Below, one piece after another: positions 11,586 to 22,212 of a DNA stretch of 64,000 nucleotides (positions within the stretch are counted from its first letter, which is position 1; each line of letters begins with the position of its first letter). The position numbers and the translations under genes are program-made. A model generated the notes under the pieces. That model was given only the letters and a program-made list of their open reading frames with translations, was not told the DNA's origin and did no database searches. The stretch comes from Agrypnia vestita (taxonomy: Eukaryota > Arthropoda > Insecta > Trichoptera > Phryganeidae): positions 62,001 through 126,000 of the forward strand of contig JADDOH010009990.1 of assembly GCA_016648135.1 (NCBI GenBank), in the 5' to 3' direction.

Positions 11586-12084
11586 TATAATAAATAATAT
11601 AGGTCCTAATACTGGCCTTGCAGAATTTACAGTTCATTTTCTATTGGTTCCGATATTAAGTTACCTATTTTTGTTTTTTTTTTCACTAAGTATTTTTTTT
11701 AATAGCTTGAGACCGATATTTGAAAGTCCTATTTTCATAAAATAACTCATCATGTACATTATTACACCTAAACAAATTATAACATATTTTTTTAAAGAGA
11801 GCATTAAAAATAATATGTAAAAGAATATTTTTTCAAAAAATATTTCCCCAAAATAACAGATGTTCGAAGATTTTCGTGGGTTAATGAACGACTTTTGAAC
11901 TCATTTTCGGTGTGACCTATGTTAAAATATTATGTTTTCTGTTCCTAAAACATACGCGTATCAATACATTACAAAATAATTTTTTTTAAATTCGAGACTA
12001 AATCAACTTACTAATAGCATTGTCCCGAAATATCACATATTAATTATCTAGACTGTGTGTCTGAACACCAAAGCCAATGTAATT
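11586..12084. other. AT-rich non-coding spacer
   Basis: No element is recognised. The plus frame beginning at 11,554 is hydrophobic only because of T-rich composition. Confidence 0.5.
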
Positions 12085-12330
12085 AAAAAGCAGATAAATT
12101 TTATGAATGGCCCATTACTTTATATATTCCCCATTTGGCGTCCACTTCTCAATTACCCCCACCATACCTGTAGCCACGCCCCCTTTCAAAAATTGATTAG
12201 TTAGCTAGAATAAGTTATAGATAATTAGTTTGCGTTCGTCCTGATGAAGATACAGTGCTATCAAAACTGGTAGACGTGGAGTTACTAGTTCAGTGGTTAA
12301 AACAAAGCTGTTTAATTAATTTAAATTGAT
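12085..12330 (+). repeat. C-rich repeat with hammerhead-like core, copy 1
   Basis: Homologous along its length to 40,640-40,870: a block with ATTCCCCATTTGGCG / CTCCCCTTTCGGTG, then AATTACC and CACGCCCCC / CACTCCCCC, then about 60 bases later CGTCCTGA(T/C)GA...TACAGTG.TATC. The core at 12,241-12,267 is CTGATGA, a GATA/TATC stem and AAAAC, followed by TGGTAGACGT. In copy 2 the last box is intact GAAAC. This resembles the catalytic core of a hammerhead ribozyme (CUGAUGA, stem II, GAAA), which Penelope-like elements are known to carry. This copy has lost the GAAA box and is probably inactive. Confidence 0.45.
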
Positions 12331-12692
12331 ATCTAGACTGTATTCTCTGTCTTCTAATTTTATACAGTTCGTTTTGTGATACTTTTTAACCAGGTAGTGT
12401 ATAATTATTAACTCAATATTTCTCAAGGTTTCAATATTTCGACATCATTAACTCAAAAAATGATTTTTTTAACTCATCATTGTCTCAAATTAGGTATGCG
12501 ATATTATGAAGCTCATATTACAGGTTCAACAGACAAGAAGTACGTTAACCCTCAAATCAATACAACGGAGTACATAAATAGGCAATTGACAATTATTATT
12601 CATAGGCGTGTACAGTGCTCTTACGCTGGAGTGGAGTATCAAACAATAACGAAGAAGTGACGCAGATACGAAGATATCGATCAACACGCAAC

Positions 12693-13314
12693 TAGTGATG
12701 GGTCCGCTCTGTACTCACTACTACAATGTAGTACTACATTACATTGAAGTGCACACTTCGTACGTTTTGATGTGTAGTGCATACTACAAACTACAAACAC
12801 CAAAGTTATTGAAAGTATAAATTTCAAATAGAAATAGTACACTTCATTTCAAAGTGAACACTACAAAGTACATATACTTCATTCATTTTTACGTGAAATT
12901 TTTGGGAAGTTGATGTAGCTAAATGAAGAAATCTCTGGAAACTGAAACAACCCCCTGAATCGAATGAAGAAATCTGGCTGGCGACCTTTTTTTTATTTTT
13001 AAGGTCGCCAAATGTTAATTTAATATAAATAATTAAGAGATAAATAAGGAGAAAATATCCTCATTTATCTTAAATATTATTTTCCTCGTTGACCTTTTTT
13101 TTTAGCTCGCCAAATTTTTAATATTAACTCACTAGTACTACATTATTTCATTTCATTACTTCACTTCATTAATACTACAATTACTTCATTACTTCACTTC
13201 ATTTCGTAGTACTACAATTACTTCACTTCTAGTAGTTTTTACTACAATTGTAGTGTACACTTTGTAGTCTTCAAACTGGTGAATGTGTGTGTGTTATAGT
13301 TTTTCCCTTCGCTA
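12693..13314. mobile_element. hAT-like element with perfect 8-bp TSD, copy 1 (622 bp)
   Basis: The ends are TAGTGATGGG and CCCTTCGCTA, an imperfect TIR (TAGYGAWGGG). The flanks are the identical 8-mer CACGCAAC at 12,685-12,692 and 13,315-13,322, the duplication length of the hAT superfamily. The interior is non-coding and packed with GTAGTACTAC palindromes and ACTTCATT/AATGAAGT motifs near both ends. It holds an extra, partly palindromic insert at about 12,955-13,130 (GGCGACC...GGTCGCC and a GATAAATAAGGA hairpin) that the other copy lacks. A second copy lies inverted at 41,354-41,893. Many subterminal repeats are typical of hAT transposase binding sites, by analogy only. Confidence 0.85.
12955..13130. 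repeat. Insert specific to hAT copy 1
   Basis: Absent at the corresponding place of the second hAT copy, where a G-run (41,585-41,602) sits instead. It has GGCGACCTTTT / AAGGTCGCC near the left and a hairpin with arms GATAAATAAGGA and TCCTCATTTATC. It is probably a small nested foldback; its exact limits are uncertain. Confidence 0.4.
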
Positions 13315-13615
13315 CACGCAACCCAATTACGGCTGGCTGGCGATAATTAATCACCGATAGAATAATTCCGTTAGGCCATATGCTCTGCGCGTTCCACTGC
13401 GATTATTTCCATATGAATTTAATCTACAATAGACGGATTATGAATAAATTTCTCTCACGGGAGTCACAGGGCGACTATTTTACAGAGGGTAGCTTTAACG
13501 ACGTCTCCTGGAGGGTTGATCGTTACGAATTTAATTTGCATCTTGTATTTGAAGAAGCACATAAATTTCGTATATACGTGGGTTCATTATTATTACGTTC
13601 ATTTTTAGTACATAT

Positions 13616-14151
13616 TGTCACTGGACGCGGCTGGGAGAGGCAAATAAAACACTAAAACAATTTAAAGTTTTTATTAATTTACCAAGAAGTCACTGGACGC
13701 GAATTAAATCGTAGTACTGTTACAGCTCACGCTAATTGTCACTAAAACAAACATTCCACACTTTATTACACTGTATCTTAATTTGCACTAATTTACTATG
13801 TTTTTATTACCTCGAGCACTTTCTTGAATATTCTGTTCAATTCTCGCACCTAAGTACTTCACCTGATATCTTTCACTCGCGATGGCTACACATGTTGTCG
13901 CGTTCGCGCTAGCTTCTATAATCGCAGTTATCAACAATAGACTGCCCCGCGCGACTCTGCTTTCGCCTTTTATATAAAACGCATTGGTTTTTCGAATCTT
14001 AGAGACGTCTCTATATATTTATAGTATTTCCTCGACTTTTCCATTATTTTAAAAATTCTGCCAGTCGTTTCCAGAGTGTTGTAGGGCGTTCCAGAGTGTT
14101 GGAGAGATTTCGATCGTGCGTAATTTTTCATGATTCCATCATCTCGTTACA
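13616..14151 (-). mobile_element. Solo LTR, reference copy (536 bp, ATAT TSD)
   Basis: The plus strand runs TGTCACTGGACGCGGC to CTCGTTACA, so the ends are TG...CA, and ATAT flanks both sides (13,612-13,615 and 14,152-14,155). Promoter signals read on the minus strand: repeated CTCTGGAA(A)CG motifs, TATATAAAA at 13,977-13,969, a GCAGTC initiator-like site about 30 bp further, then several AATAAA signals near the minus-strand 3' end. That is the U3-R-U5 order of an LTR retrotransposon. A 4-bp ATAT duplication fits Gypsy-type families. No gag-pol is attached, so recombination has left a solo LTR. Related copies lie at 16,680, 24,089, 24,600, 31,971, 35,492, 36,122, 42,725, 53,551 and 55,824. Confidence 0.75.
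13969..13977 (-). promoter_or_regulatory. TATA box of the solo LTR
   Basis: TATATAAAA on the minus strand, followed about 30 bp downstream by a GCAGTC initiator-like site (13,947-13,934). It defines the sense of the LTR. Confidence 0.5.
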
Positions 14152-14434
14152 ATATTATTTAAATAAAGAATTGAACAGTATGAGATTCCTAATATTTTAA
14201 AAATATCTTTCCTAATTAGGGATTGCAAAATTACATCCACTTCACACGACCGGTAAAGGTGAACCAGTAAATAGAGAATCACTTCCTGGTAACTAAGACC
14301 TATTTACATTGGAGTCAGGTCGTAATATTTGAGCAAGCCAACCAATCAGGAACGAGTGGCATGGCTTTGTGCCGCTCTCACCATTTTTTTGACCTACTAA
14401 AGCATTTGATCTTGTTGGCTAAATTTGTCAAATA

Positions 14435-14583
14435 ATATACTATGAACTTAAAGTTCATAGTATATTATTACACTAAAGTGTAAATGTTCTGTGTAGTTAT
14501 AGTTATAGTATATAAGTAAATACATAGTATACTATGAACTTAAAGTTCATAGTATATTATTACACTAAAGTGTAAATGTTCTG
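14435..14583. repeat. Duplicated palindrome unit
   Basis: A perfect palindrome with 15-base arms, ATATACTATGAACTT / AAGTTCATAGTATAT around one A, occupies 14,435-14,465 and is followed by the shorter palindrome ACACTAAAGTGT (14,470-14,481). About 92 bp on, the whole unit recurs (14,528-14,556 and on), including the trailing TAAATGTTCTG. Tandem duplication of a hairpin unit explains it. Confidence 0.85.
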
Positions 14584-15559
14584 CGAGTAACCTATTACTT
14601 GTAACTAACATCTCTCTTATTTGCTTATACACATAACACACGACATTTATGTAGTTCCATCAAATCGCGAATTCCGTTGGTAACGTAAAAAATCTTCATT
14701 TTATTACCAAACTGGTGAAATTTATCATCCAAAGCTTTATACATGTAGCGTCACGATTTGCGCCTACGCAAGCAGTTCTGATCTCGGCTTATCTTCCAAG
14801 ACTGTAACTTGACACCCAATCGTCTCCATGCATTGTCCTAGACTATAGTACGGAGTTGTTCCTAAGACCCGTACACGGGTCATCTATCGACCATGTAGCA
14901 AAGAGGATGATAGTAACCCGAATCGTGAGAATCGCTCTAGAAGTTTGTCAGTGCCAACCAGTGACTAGTCCTCACTACTTACCATCTCGAATGGACCACA
15001 CAATCAGATTGCAATAATTATTTTACTTGTACATATCTTCACTTGCTCTCAGAGCTTCTCTCCAGTGAGGAATATAAACGTCTACACGCAAGCTAACACT
15101 ATTTTATACATTTCTTCCCTATGTGCCTCACAAAAAATGTGGATTGATATCTTATTCTGAGCAAAAACTCGAAGGAATAATATATATTTGAACCATTTGG
15201 TCCTAAGTGTACTTGTCAAAATGTGTCGAAATGAGATTTTTCAAGATGTTACAGAGTGAAGAGAATTCCATATTGTGGTATAATTCGGAAAAATTCAACC
15301 ATTCCGAAGTATGTATGTAAATCTACATTATTGAATAAAACTTTACATTTTATTTTAAAGGCATATTTTTAAATAATATTCCATTTTTAAATAAATTTCT
15401 AAACATTACTAATTAACACGGCGAGCTATGTCTAAGAAATTATATTATATTTGAGATCAATATCAACACCATATACGCGTGTTGAGATATTAATTTGGAA
15501 TTAAGCTCAGAGATCACCGTCTCAGATTTGTAGTAACGCGAGATACGTGCGCGTAAATA
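14584..15559. other. Mixed-composition spacer, no recognised element
   Basis: Less AT-rich than average from 14,740 to 15,110, but with no long reading frame and no repeat partner noticed in this window. It could be unique sequence or an old, unmatched element. Confidence 0.4.
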
Positions 15560-15889
15560 TCATCATCATCTTCTTCTTCTTCTTCAGCTGGATATAGGCC
15601 TCTTTTAAGCCAATTTCTTCCACTCGTCTCAGTCTAGACCCCTCCTTTTATTTGTCCAGGGCCACCACTTCATTCGTGGCGCCCATCTGGTGTTACTCTA
15701 TCTAGCGATATTTCCTGCCCATTGCCATTTCAATTTTGCGACACGGTCCATGACATCGGCAACTTTGGATCTCTGTCTAATTTCTCCGTTTCTTATATCT
15801 CGAAGACTTACACCTAACATCTGTAGTTCCGAATTTATATCGTATCCTGATGAAGGAATCATTGGCCTCGAAACATTTTGATTATTCAA
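15560..15889 (-). pseudogene. LINE ORF2 C-terminus with GAA/GAT tail (family L1c)
   Basis: The minus strand gives LGVSLRDIRNGEIRQRSKVA and DRVAKLKWQWAGNIAR, then frameshifted remains of the GRP..RW.D and ..Y..QW blocks, AGGCCTATATCCAGC and a simple GAA then GAT tail ending at 15,560. The same blocks occur, better kept, at 52,205-52,750 (SLRELE, RRTRVEDIMDRVAKLKWQWA). Insect LINEs of RTE/R4-like type end this way. It is 5' truncated and frameshifted, so dead. Confidence 0.7.
15846..15874 (+). other. Hammerhead-like core motif
   Basis: CCTGATGA, then AGG...CCT able to pair, then CGAAAC. Both conserved boxes of a hammerhead core are present, but stem II is only about 3 bp and stems I and III are not evident. 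It is most likely a fragment or chance match. Confidence 0.25.
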
Positions 15890-16679
15890 TAAATAGTAGC
15901 AAAAACAATGTGTTTTCTTTTTATCAACAAAATATTTTTTAAATTAGTTATTTTAAGAATCTTTATTATATAATTTACATTATTATTATTAAAAAAAATA
16001 CGTTGAATATTCATTAGTACATTACATTCCAAAAGGGTTGTAAAATAATCAAACGGTACGGTTCCGAAGAAAACGGAACATTGTTCTTCCCCGTCACGTC
16101 CAAAGGCGATATCGTTCCAGCTGTAGAAATTAATAGACGTTCCGTTAACCGTTCCGCCTCATATAAAACTGTTCGCTTTCCTAATATTTGCCTTTTTGAG
16201 AACTGGCGACTTACTTCTTTTATACGCGTTCTATGTATATTTAATCTCTCGTGCGGCATTTTAAGAAAAATATTATATAATTTTATCCATTGACGTATTA
16301 TAATATAGACACGTTATTCCCATACTAGCCGGCTTTCATAAGTAGAAAATATTGCATAGAAAGAGACAACAAATCACGGCACACTTATTTCACAAACGCT
16401 CTGCGTGTAGACAGAAAAAACAGGTAATTTGAAGTCACGGTGACAAAATAAAATACTCATTCTTACAATAATGTACGATATTCTGTTCCTTTTTCCCGGG
16501 ACTTTTTTCGGCGTAGCGTCGCGTTCGATCACAAAGAAGGTCCGTTCGATAACGGATGCAAGTAAGGCAATTACCCTTCTTTTGAGTTGCCAAGATTTCA
16601 CGCTTGTAACTTATCTACAGTTTATTATATCATTGATTTTATCCATATATCTTATGAAATAACATTTTTATACAAATAT
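15890..16679. other. Region with two related GC-richer blocks
   Basis: 16,030-16,260 and 16,480-16,620 are GC-richer and share short phrases (CGTTCCGTT / CCGTTCGAT, TTTTGAG..CTGGCGA / TTTTGAGTTGCCAAGA), suggesting two diverged units of one repeat, possibly LTR-related since an LTR copy follows. Short frames on both strands look like shadows of this composition. Confidence 0.3.
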
Positions 16680-17040
16680 AAAGTCACGTAAAACGAATTT
16701 AATTAACGCTATTCTTACAATATTTCCTAATATATCACTCGTAAAAATGAACACTTCTTTATCACTGGATAACACTTATTTAACATTCACTAGAACATTC
16801 TATCCAATTTCCGCACGTAGTATTTATCACATTGATTTGATTTCGATTTTTGAAACAAAACGTTGATTTCGCTATTATTTAGTTGATTTCCTTTTATACA
16901 AAACTCGAAAACTAATTCCTTCATATTTCTAGTAGTCTCTCCGTTTTTCTAGTGATTATAATAATAGCCCAGTTGACTTTAGATTCCTGTGAACCGTCCG
17001 AGAGACTTCGATAATGTGACGATCAATACCTTTCCTTTAT
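16680..17040 (-). mobile_element. Partial LTR of the ATAT-target family
   Basis: AAGTCACGTAAAACGAATTT, then ATCACTCGTAAAAATGAACA, TCACTGGATAACAC and AACATTC.ATCCAATTTCCGCACGTA match the order in the copies at 31,971 and 42,725. Ends are worn and no TSD is found. Confidence 0.5.
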
Positions 17041-17964
17041 AATGGAAAAGAATCTGGCGTTTCACTGAAATGCGATGAGGAAAATTACAATAAAAATATA
17101 ATCTGAACCAAGTGTAATTAAATATGAATTAAGTTACGAAATTAACCCCGTTTGTAACCTTGAAATCTGTCACTCTCCGCCCTTCAACCATCACCAGGGC
17201 AGCACACTGTCAAGGCTCTACCGGAATTAGATCGCAGACGTGTCTCGATTTCTGATATCCTCCCTTTGTCTTCGATTTTCTCAGACCCGTGAACCCCGTT
17301 TCCCGTCAAGCCGCAGGAGGCTTTTTCTCGAAATTAGAGTTGACCTTTCTTTTCCCTCAAGATTAATATAATTATGCGAATAAGTTGTTGTTTCATTTGA
17401 GTAATAATAATTATTATTATTATTACCGAAAACATCATCATCATCATCCAAGTCCATCCCTCATGACTAAAAATCTTTATCTTCAGACTTCTCGCAGTTT
17501 TGACTATTTTACAGCATCCTGCAGATTTTAGCGCTATCATCAGAAAACTTTTAACAATTGGTCAGTCAAACGAGTAGGGGACCTTTGTCTTCCTCATCAA
17601 TAAGCTTCTCCAGGCTATCTTTCATCTTTAGCATTTCCTTTATTTCATTTATTTATTCAGAAATAAAACAGACACAAATTGATGATTTATGTATATAAGA
17701 GTATGATTAATCAGAATTGAACATGTTAACTAGTGTCCTAACATATTTCAATTAGAAACAAATTTGAAATATATGTAGGTATACCATTAAGAAGAACAAT
17801 AAAATAATAGAAGACGAGAACATAGCAATAGAATGGATAAAATGAATATAATAAAGTAATGAAATAGTACCTAGTGAGATACCCAAGTGAAACTTCATTT
17901 ATATCATACCTATCGTATATTTGGATTATAATGAAATGTTGCGAGACAGAATAATATTTACTTG
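17041..17964. other. Spacer with microsatellites
   Basis: 17,160-17,330 is GC-richer without a clear frame. ATT and CAT triplet runs occur at 17,399-17,460. The remainder is AT-rich. Confidence 0.4.
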
Positions 17965-18060
17965 GATTTTTAGTTCATATAAAGACACAGGATAGTTATC
18001 AATCTCGGTGAATAAGTCGTTATAAGCTCGTCGCATTCCCACTATGGGTGAGCGAGAGAT
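17965..18060 (-). pseudogene. LINE C-terminal tail (family L1b), copy 2
   Basis: The minus strand reads SPIVGMRRAYNDLFTEIDNY followed by PVSLYEL, nearly the ending seen at 4,620-4,720. It abuts a different LINE segment on its 5' side (18,095-18,245), so either the parent carries both segments with a deletion between them or one copy landed beside the other. Confidence 0.6.
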
Positions 18061-18094
18061 ATGTATTTTATCAAGGTGTCCAAAATATTTTAGA

Positions 18095-18245
18095 ATTCAT
18101 CTCAGATAAGCGATGGAGAGTCTCTCCTTGATTTTTAATTCTTGTAGTATGGAGACATTTGTGCGTCTTGCTGTCCACGGTATATGTCTCCAACACCACA
18201 TCTCAAAGGCATCAATCCGCCGTTTTGCTTTTGCTCTGATAGCAT
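18095..18245 (-). pseudogene. LINE ORF2 fragment (post-RT domain)
   Basis: The minus strand reads RAKAKRRIDAFEMWCWRHIP, then WTARRTNVSIL, ELKIKERLS and YLR, with a stop where the frame is lost and ILKYFGH afterwards. R(I/L).AFEMWC.RR is a well-known LINE C-terminal motif (BovB/RTE-type). Confidence 0.65.
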
Positions 18246-18769
18246 AATAAAAGAAAAATATAACAAATATATTTAGAATCGTATTTAAAGTAATATCGTC
18301 CCCTTCCTTCCGGTACGGAATTAAATTCTTTTAGTCGCCATTCGATTATTTAATAACATACATACATTAAGCACTTAATTTAATACGTGTTTTGACCTTA
18401 ATATCAGGTTTTATTTACACTTTAATATAACTTTATGTGACTATCTACCCGAAAGGGTCATTATGGGACTGTCGATAATCTTTTTCAATGAAATAAAGTA
18501 AAATGAATAGTCTTAATATATGCTCCGTTGACAGATTGCGACCGCAAGCCATTAAGCTGTCTACGTCATCAGGTGTGTGTAGATGTATCGACACCGATCA
18601 AAGTGAGCAGGATTAAAAATGGATCACTTAGGTAGTTCATTCATGCAAAGCGAGATGACATCAAAAATAAGCAACTTCTGGACCAACCGAGTGTCAAAAA
18701 CCAAACGAAGAACGCATATCTAAGTATCAAAGAAAATAAAAATTGACTGAATTTCAAAAAATGCTTTGA

Positions 18770-18968
18770 AAATTTGAATGTATTCCCAGCTAGCCTTGAG
18801 TTTGTGACCTGACCGCTTCATTTGTGAAGTATGCGGGAGAGAGTGTGCCTCTCGAATAGGGTTATTTTCCCATCGAAAAGCTCATGAGAGGCGCAACAAC
18901 TACTGAGATAGAATGGTGAGGGGATCCTCGATCACGAGGCTTGGCTACAACAACAACAACAACACTGC
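18770..18968 (+). mobile_element. LINE 3' untranslated end with CAA tail
   Basis: GGGGATCCTCGATCACGAGG and CTTGGCTA lead straight into six CAA repeats at 18,949-18,966. This ending is familiar from lepidopteran non-LTR elements. Upstream, GAGAGAGTGTGCCTCTCGAAT forms a short hairpin. No coding part remains. Confidence 0.55.
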
Positions 18969-20154
18969 ATACGCTCACATGGGGTAAAAAACCCTTCAAC
19001 AACTCCCTAAAAGCGAACCTTCAAAAGCCTTCACCGTTTTGATTGTTATTTGGATCTTGTCATCCTCTAGCACGAAGGACAGCCAATGATAATGATATAT
19101 TAACATATCCAAATTCTATCACTGGCATAATTGAGTTTTTAAAAATAGATAAACAAATTGAAAGATTTATTTTTATTAATATTACCACCATAAAGGCAAG
19201 TGTTGTTTACACGACCGAAATCCCACCAATTTCACCTTTCACCCCTTGTCAAATATTATACTTTCTTGGTAACTTTCGGAACCAAGTTTTACGAAAGGGA
19301 AAAAATAATCTTTCGCAGTCGTTAAAATTTCAGTCACCGGCCATAAAACCAGCTTTTATGACACCAAAGTGAGGTGAGTTCCAATAACAGGCCACAGGTG
19401 ACGACATATCCGAAACTCCTGAAGACTTTTAATAGCGGACGATTTCAAGAACTGATATTTTTCAAGAACACGTCTTCTATAAATACGTGTTTTCGTACTG
19501 AAATTATTCGCACGTGAAATCTTATACGGTTGCGAGATTTCTGGACCCTGATGTTACCAATGATGACTGTGATGTTCAAATGAACGATGTTTTGAAATGA
19601 AAATACCGATACGACATTTCTGGATTTTCAAATTTTTCAGGATTTTTGTCTACGTTTAATTAGTTAACCAACCATTGACCATTAATTTACTCTTTTATTT
19701 ATTTATTTATTAATCAACGCTCTAGTGGGCTTTTACAGTATAAGAAAATTGAAAGGATTTTTATATAGCTAACATAAAACACATTTTACAGTAAATAATT
19801 ATATAAATAAAACATACTTACGATAAATGAACAATAGAAATGAACAATATATATAAACGATGATTAGTACACAAACAAACAGTAATAATTAGAAACCTTT
19901 AATAAATTAGTAATAGAGTAAAATAAAGATAATTAATATACCAGATAAATAAGATAAGAAGATAAAATAAATCAAAAAAATAAATATAAAAGATAAAATC
20001 AAAACATTTAAAAGGGAAATTAACAATAATTAAAACACTTTAAATAAATAAATATATTAAATTCGTGGGTATCAAAACATAAGTAAAATTTTAGTCCATT
20101 AGTAATTAATTCTATTGGTATATTCTAAGTCTAAGTAATTAAAAAATACGCAAG
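18969..20154. other. Spacer including a long A-rich tract
   Basis: The 109-codon frame 19,043-19,372 has no recognisable motif and normal intergenic codon use; I treat it as chance. 19,690-20,090 is extremely A/T-rich, beginning with a TTTA microsatellite near 19,693. Confidence 0.4.
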
Positions 20155-20330
20155 TAATTAAAAGAATAGAGATCCAAACACGAAATGCGTGTCGCATCAA
20201 TATTCTTACTATTCTCAAAATAATGTGTGCTTGTGCAATGAGAATTGGACTAACTTGATGATGTCCTGGAATGGGGCTCGAACCACCGACCATCGAGCGT
20301 CATGACCATTAAACCAACAATATATACCTA
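20155..20330 (-). mobile_element. tRNA-derived SINE, copy 2
   Basis: The minus strand shows a TGGTTTAATGGTCATGACG head, B box GTGGTTCGAGCCC, then CAAGTTAGTCCAATTCTCAT, TGCACAAGC, GAGAATAGTAAGAATATTGA and TGCGACACGC, ending in a T/A-rich tail. It has the same architecture as 2,761-2,950 and 52,935-53,100. Confidence 0.7.
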
Positions 20331-21799
20331 TATATTTTTTTATTCAATGGCAATATACATGTTTGGTTGGATTATGCCTGTCTGTGTTGAGAGGAATCAA
20401 ATAAATATAAAATTAAATATCATTTGAAATATAATAATTTAATCAATTCATTTTATATGTTAATTTATTATTTGAATAAAATCTTTAAAACTTTTAGGTA
20501 GGATTTTCATTTCATTATTTTAGGATTTAGAACTGTGTTGTTTTATGGAAAAATTAACCTTTTAGGAAACGACCTCATGGGTATAACCATTTTTAGTCAT
20601 ATTGCTCATTCATTAAATAATATTAGTTTGAAAAGGTTTCCCGGATTATTATTCCTCTCCGTTTTTAAAAATATCTTTTACATTATTTCATAAATTACTT
20701 TCGTATGTAAAATAAAATATACCACTATTTTTTTGATAAAATAGAAATGTAAATTTTATAATTAGAATATTTTTAGGAAAAATTTATTTACGCGTATCTC
20801 ATCTCAGTCAATTGCTAGTAATTTATTTCTAAAAATTTAAAAATTTTATGCCTTAGACGGCTCATTTTTGAGCTTTCAACACCAGCGCAGACCCACCTAC
20901 TTACTAATCGAGGCGTTGTATTCAAATGGTGATTTGTATGTTAAAAGTGCTTTAAAAATGATATTTTTTAGAGTATTTCAAGAGTGTATTTAAAAAGCGT
21001 AATAAAACCTATATCAATATTTTTATTCATAAAAAAATCATTTTTTTAGAGCGCATAAAGTAGAATTCTATCTTTAAATATTATTTAGGTGTTTTAATTT
21101 TCTACTAAATAATATTTTTTTAAATTGGCTCAACCGTTAATGCAAGCTAGTCCTTTAACTTTTTTTTTATCTAATTTTATATTCTTCAAAGGATTATTTG
21201 CACGTAAAAAGTCCTGATGATGAACCCTACAATAAAATCTGAAACGTCGGCCAGAAAGGACGTGAAAACACGGCGTAATAACCCAGAAAACATAAACCAG
21301 AAGATTATGTGCTAAAAAATCTGCTGATTTGCTGTTTATATAAACAAAAAGAAATTAAATATTTATATTAACCTATTTCTTGTACACTCTGTGTTTTCAC
21401 AAACCTATCCACGACATCTCGATAAAACAATGGTACGAGAATGGAGATAAAATGACGAAAATATTTCTCCGATACTTTTAAGGTTACAGCAGCGACAATG
21501 TGGTACCCAATAAATATTGATTACAAATTCTTCGCATTGTACATTTTTTCTCGCGATTATATATGGTAGAAATTTTTTTATTTCATGTTATGTCTCTCGT
21601 AAATATAGTAAGTTCTTTCTTACTTTTCACACTACGTACGGTACTCTGCGGTATTTGTTTTTATATTGTAGTGCCAACAGGCAGTGGTTCCTATAAAATC
21701 AGACGCAATAAGTGTTTTACTCTTTTATTAACAATGACACAAACATAACAAAAAATATATTAAAAAATTATAACAATGTTTACATTCACTATTTATTTA
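20331..21799. other. AT-rich spacer with an unnamed repeat
   Basis: 20,925-21,045 is similar to 7,130-7,290. 21,213-21,247 holds a hammerhead-like core (separate entry). No gene seen. Confidence 0.4.
21213..21247 (+). other. Hammerhead-like core motif
   Basis: CCTGATGATGAACCC...AAAATCT GAAACGTCGG: both CTGATGA and GAAAC boxes are intact, with GTC immediately after as in a hammerhead cleavage triplet. The presumed stem II is weak. Function is not shown. Confidence 0.3.
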
Positions 21800-21995
21800 T
21801 AACGATCAGAACATCTTCAGTAATATTACTAATACTAAACTTAAGACTAAAGGACGGCGCATGGAGTGGGGTGGAGATAAGAATCTGGTAGGTATGTGGG
21901 CGTGGTCGTTAAGCGCAGAATAGATGGAGTATAGATGGAGTTTTAATGTTGATTACATTTTTGTTACAATTAATCGCTTAGTTTTCTAAAATATC
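21800..21995 (-). repeat. C-rich repeat with hammerhead-like core, copy 3
   Basis: On the minus strand a C-rich block (GACCACGCCCAC, CTCCACCCCACTCC) precedes TTACTGAAGATGTTCTGATCG. The same order is seen at 47,985-48,165, with shared phrases GTGGGCGTGGTCGTTAAGCG / GGGGCATGGTCACTAAGCG on the plus strand. The core is degenerate here. Confidence 0.4.
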
Positions 21996-22138
21996 TAATA
22001 ATTTTCCTTTTCACATATGTTTATTAAATCTTCGCTATTACTTCAGCTTCAGTTCTCGCGTAGTCTGCCACATCATTTTTTTTTAATGTTACACAAGAAA
22101 ATTTCGAAAAACAAATATAACCTTTTTTTGATATGTAT

Positions 22139-22212
22139 AAATATCATCTTGGAATTAAATTGGCATTGGTTGTGTTCAAATATCATCTTCGAATAAAATT
22201 GGCAGTTGTTAT
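22139..22212. repeat. Two-unit direct repeat
   Basis: AAATATCATCTTGGAATTAA and AAATATCATCTTCGAATAAA, each followed by ATTGGCA.T.GTT, sit head to tail with a period of about 40 bp. Confidence 0.65.

Noticed and set aside
13380..13655. 91-codon frame upstream of the solo LTR
   Set aside because: It crosses the LTR boundary at 13,616 and has no motif.
19043..19372. 109-codon plus-strand frame
   Set aside because: No recognisable domain, no splice or start context, composition like the flanks.
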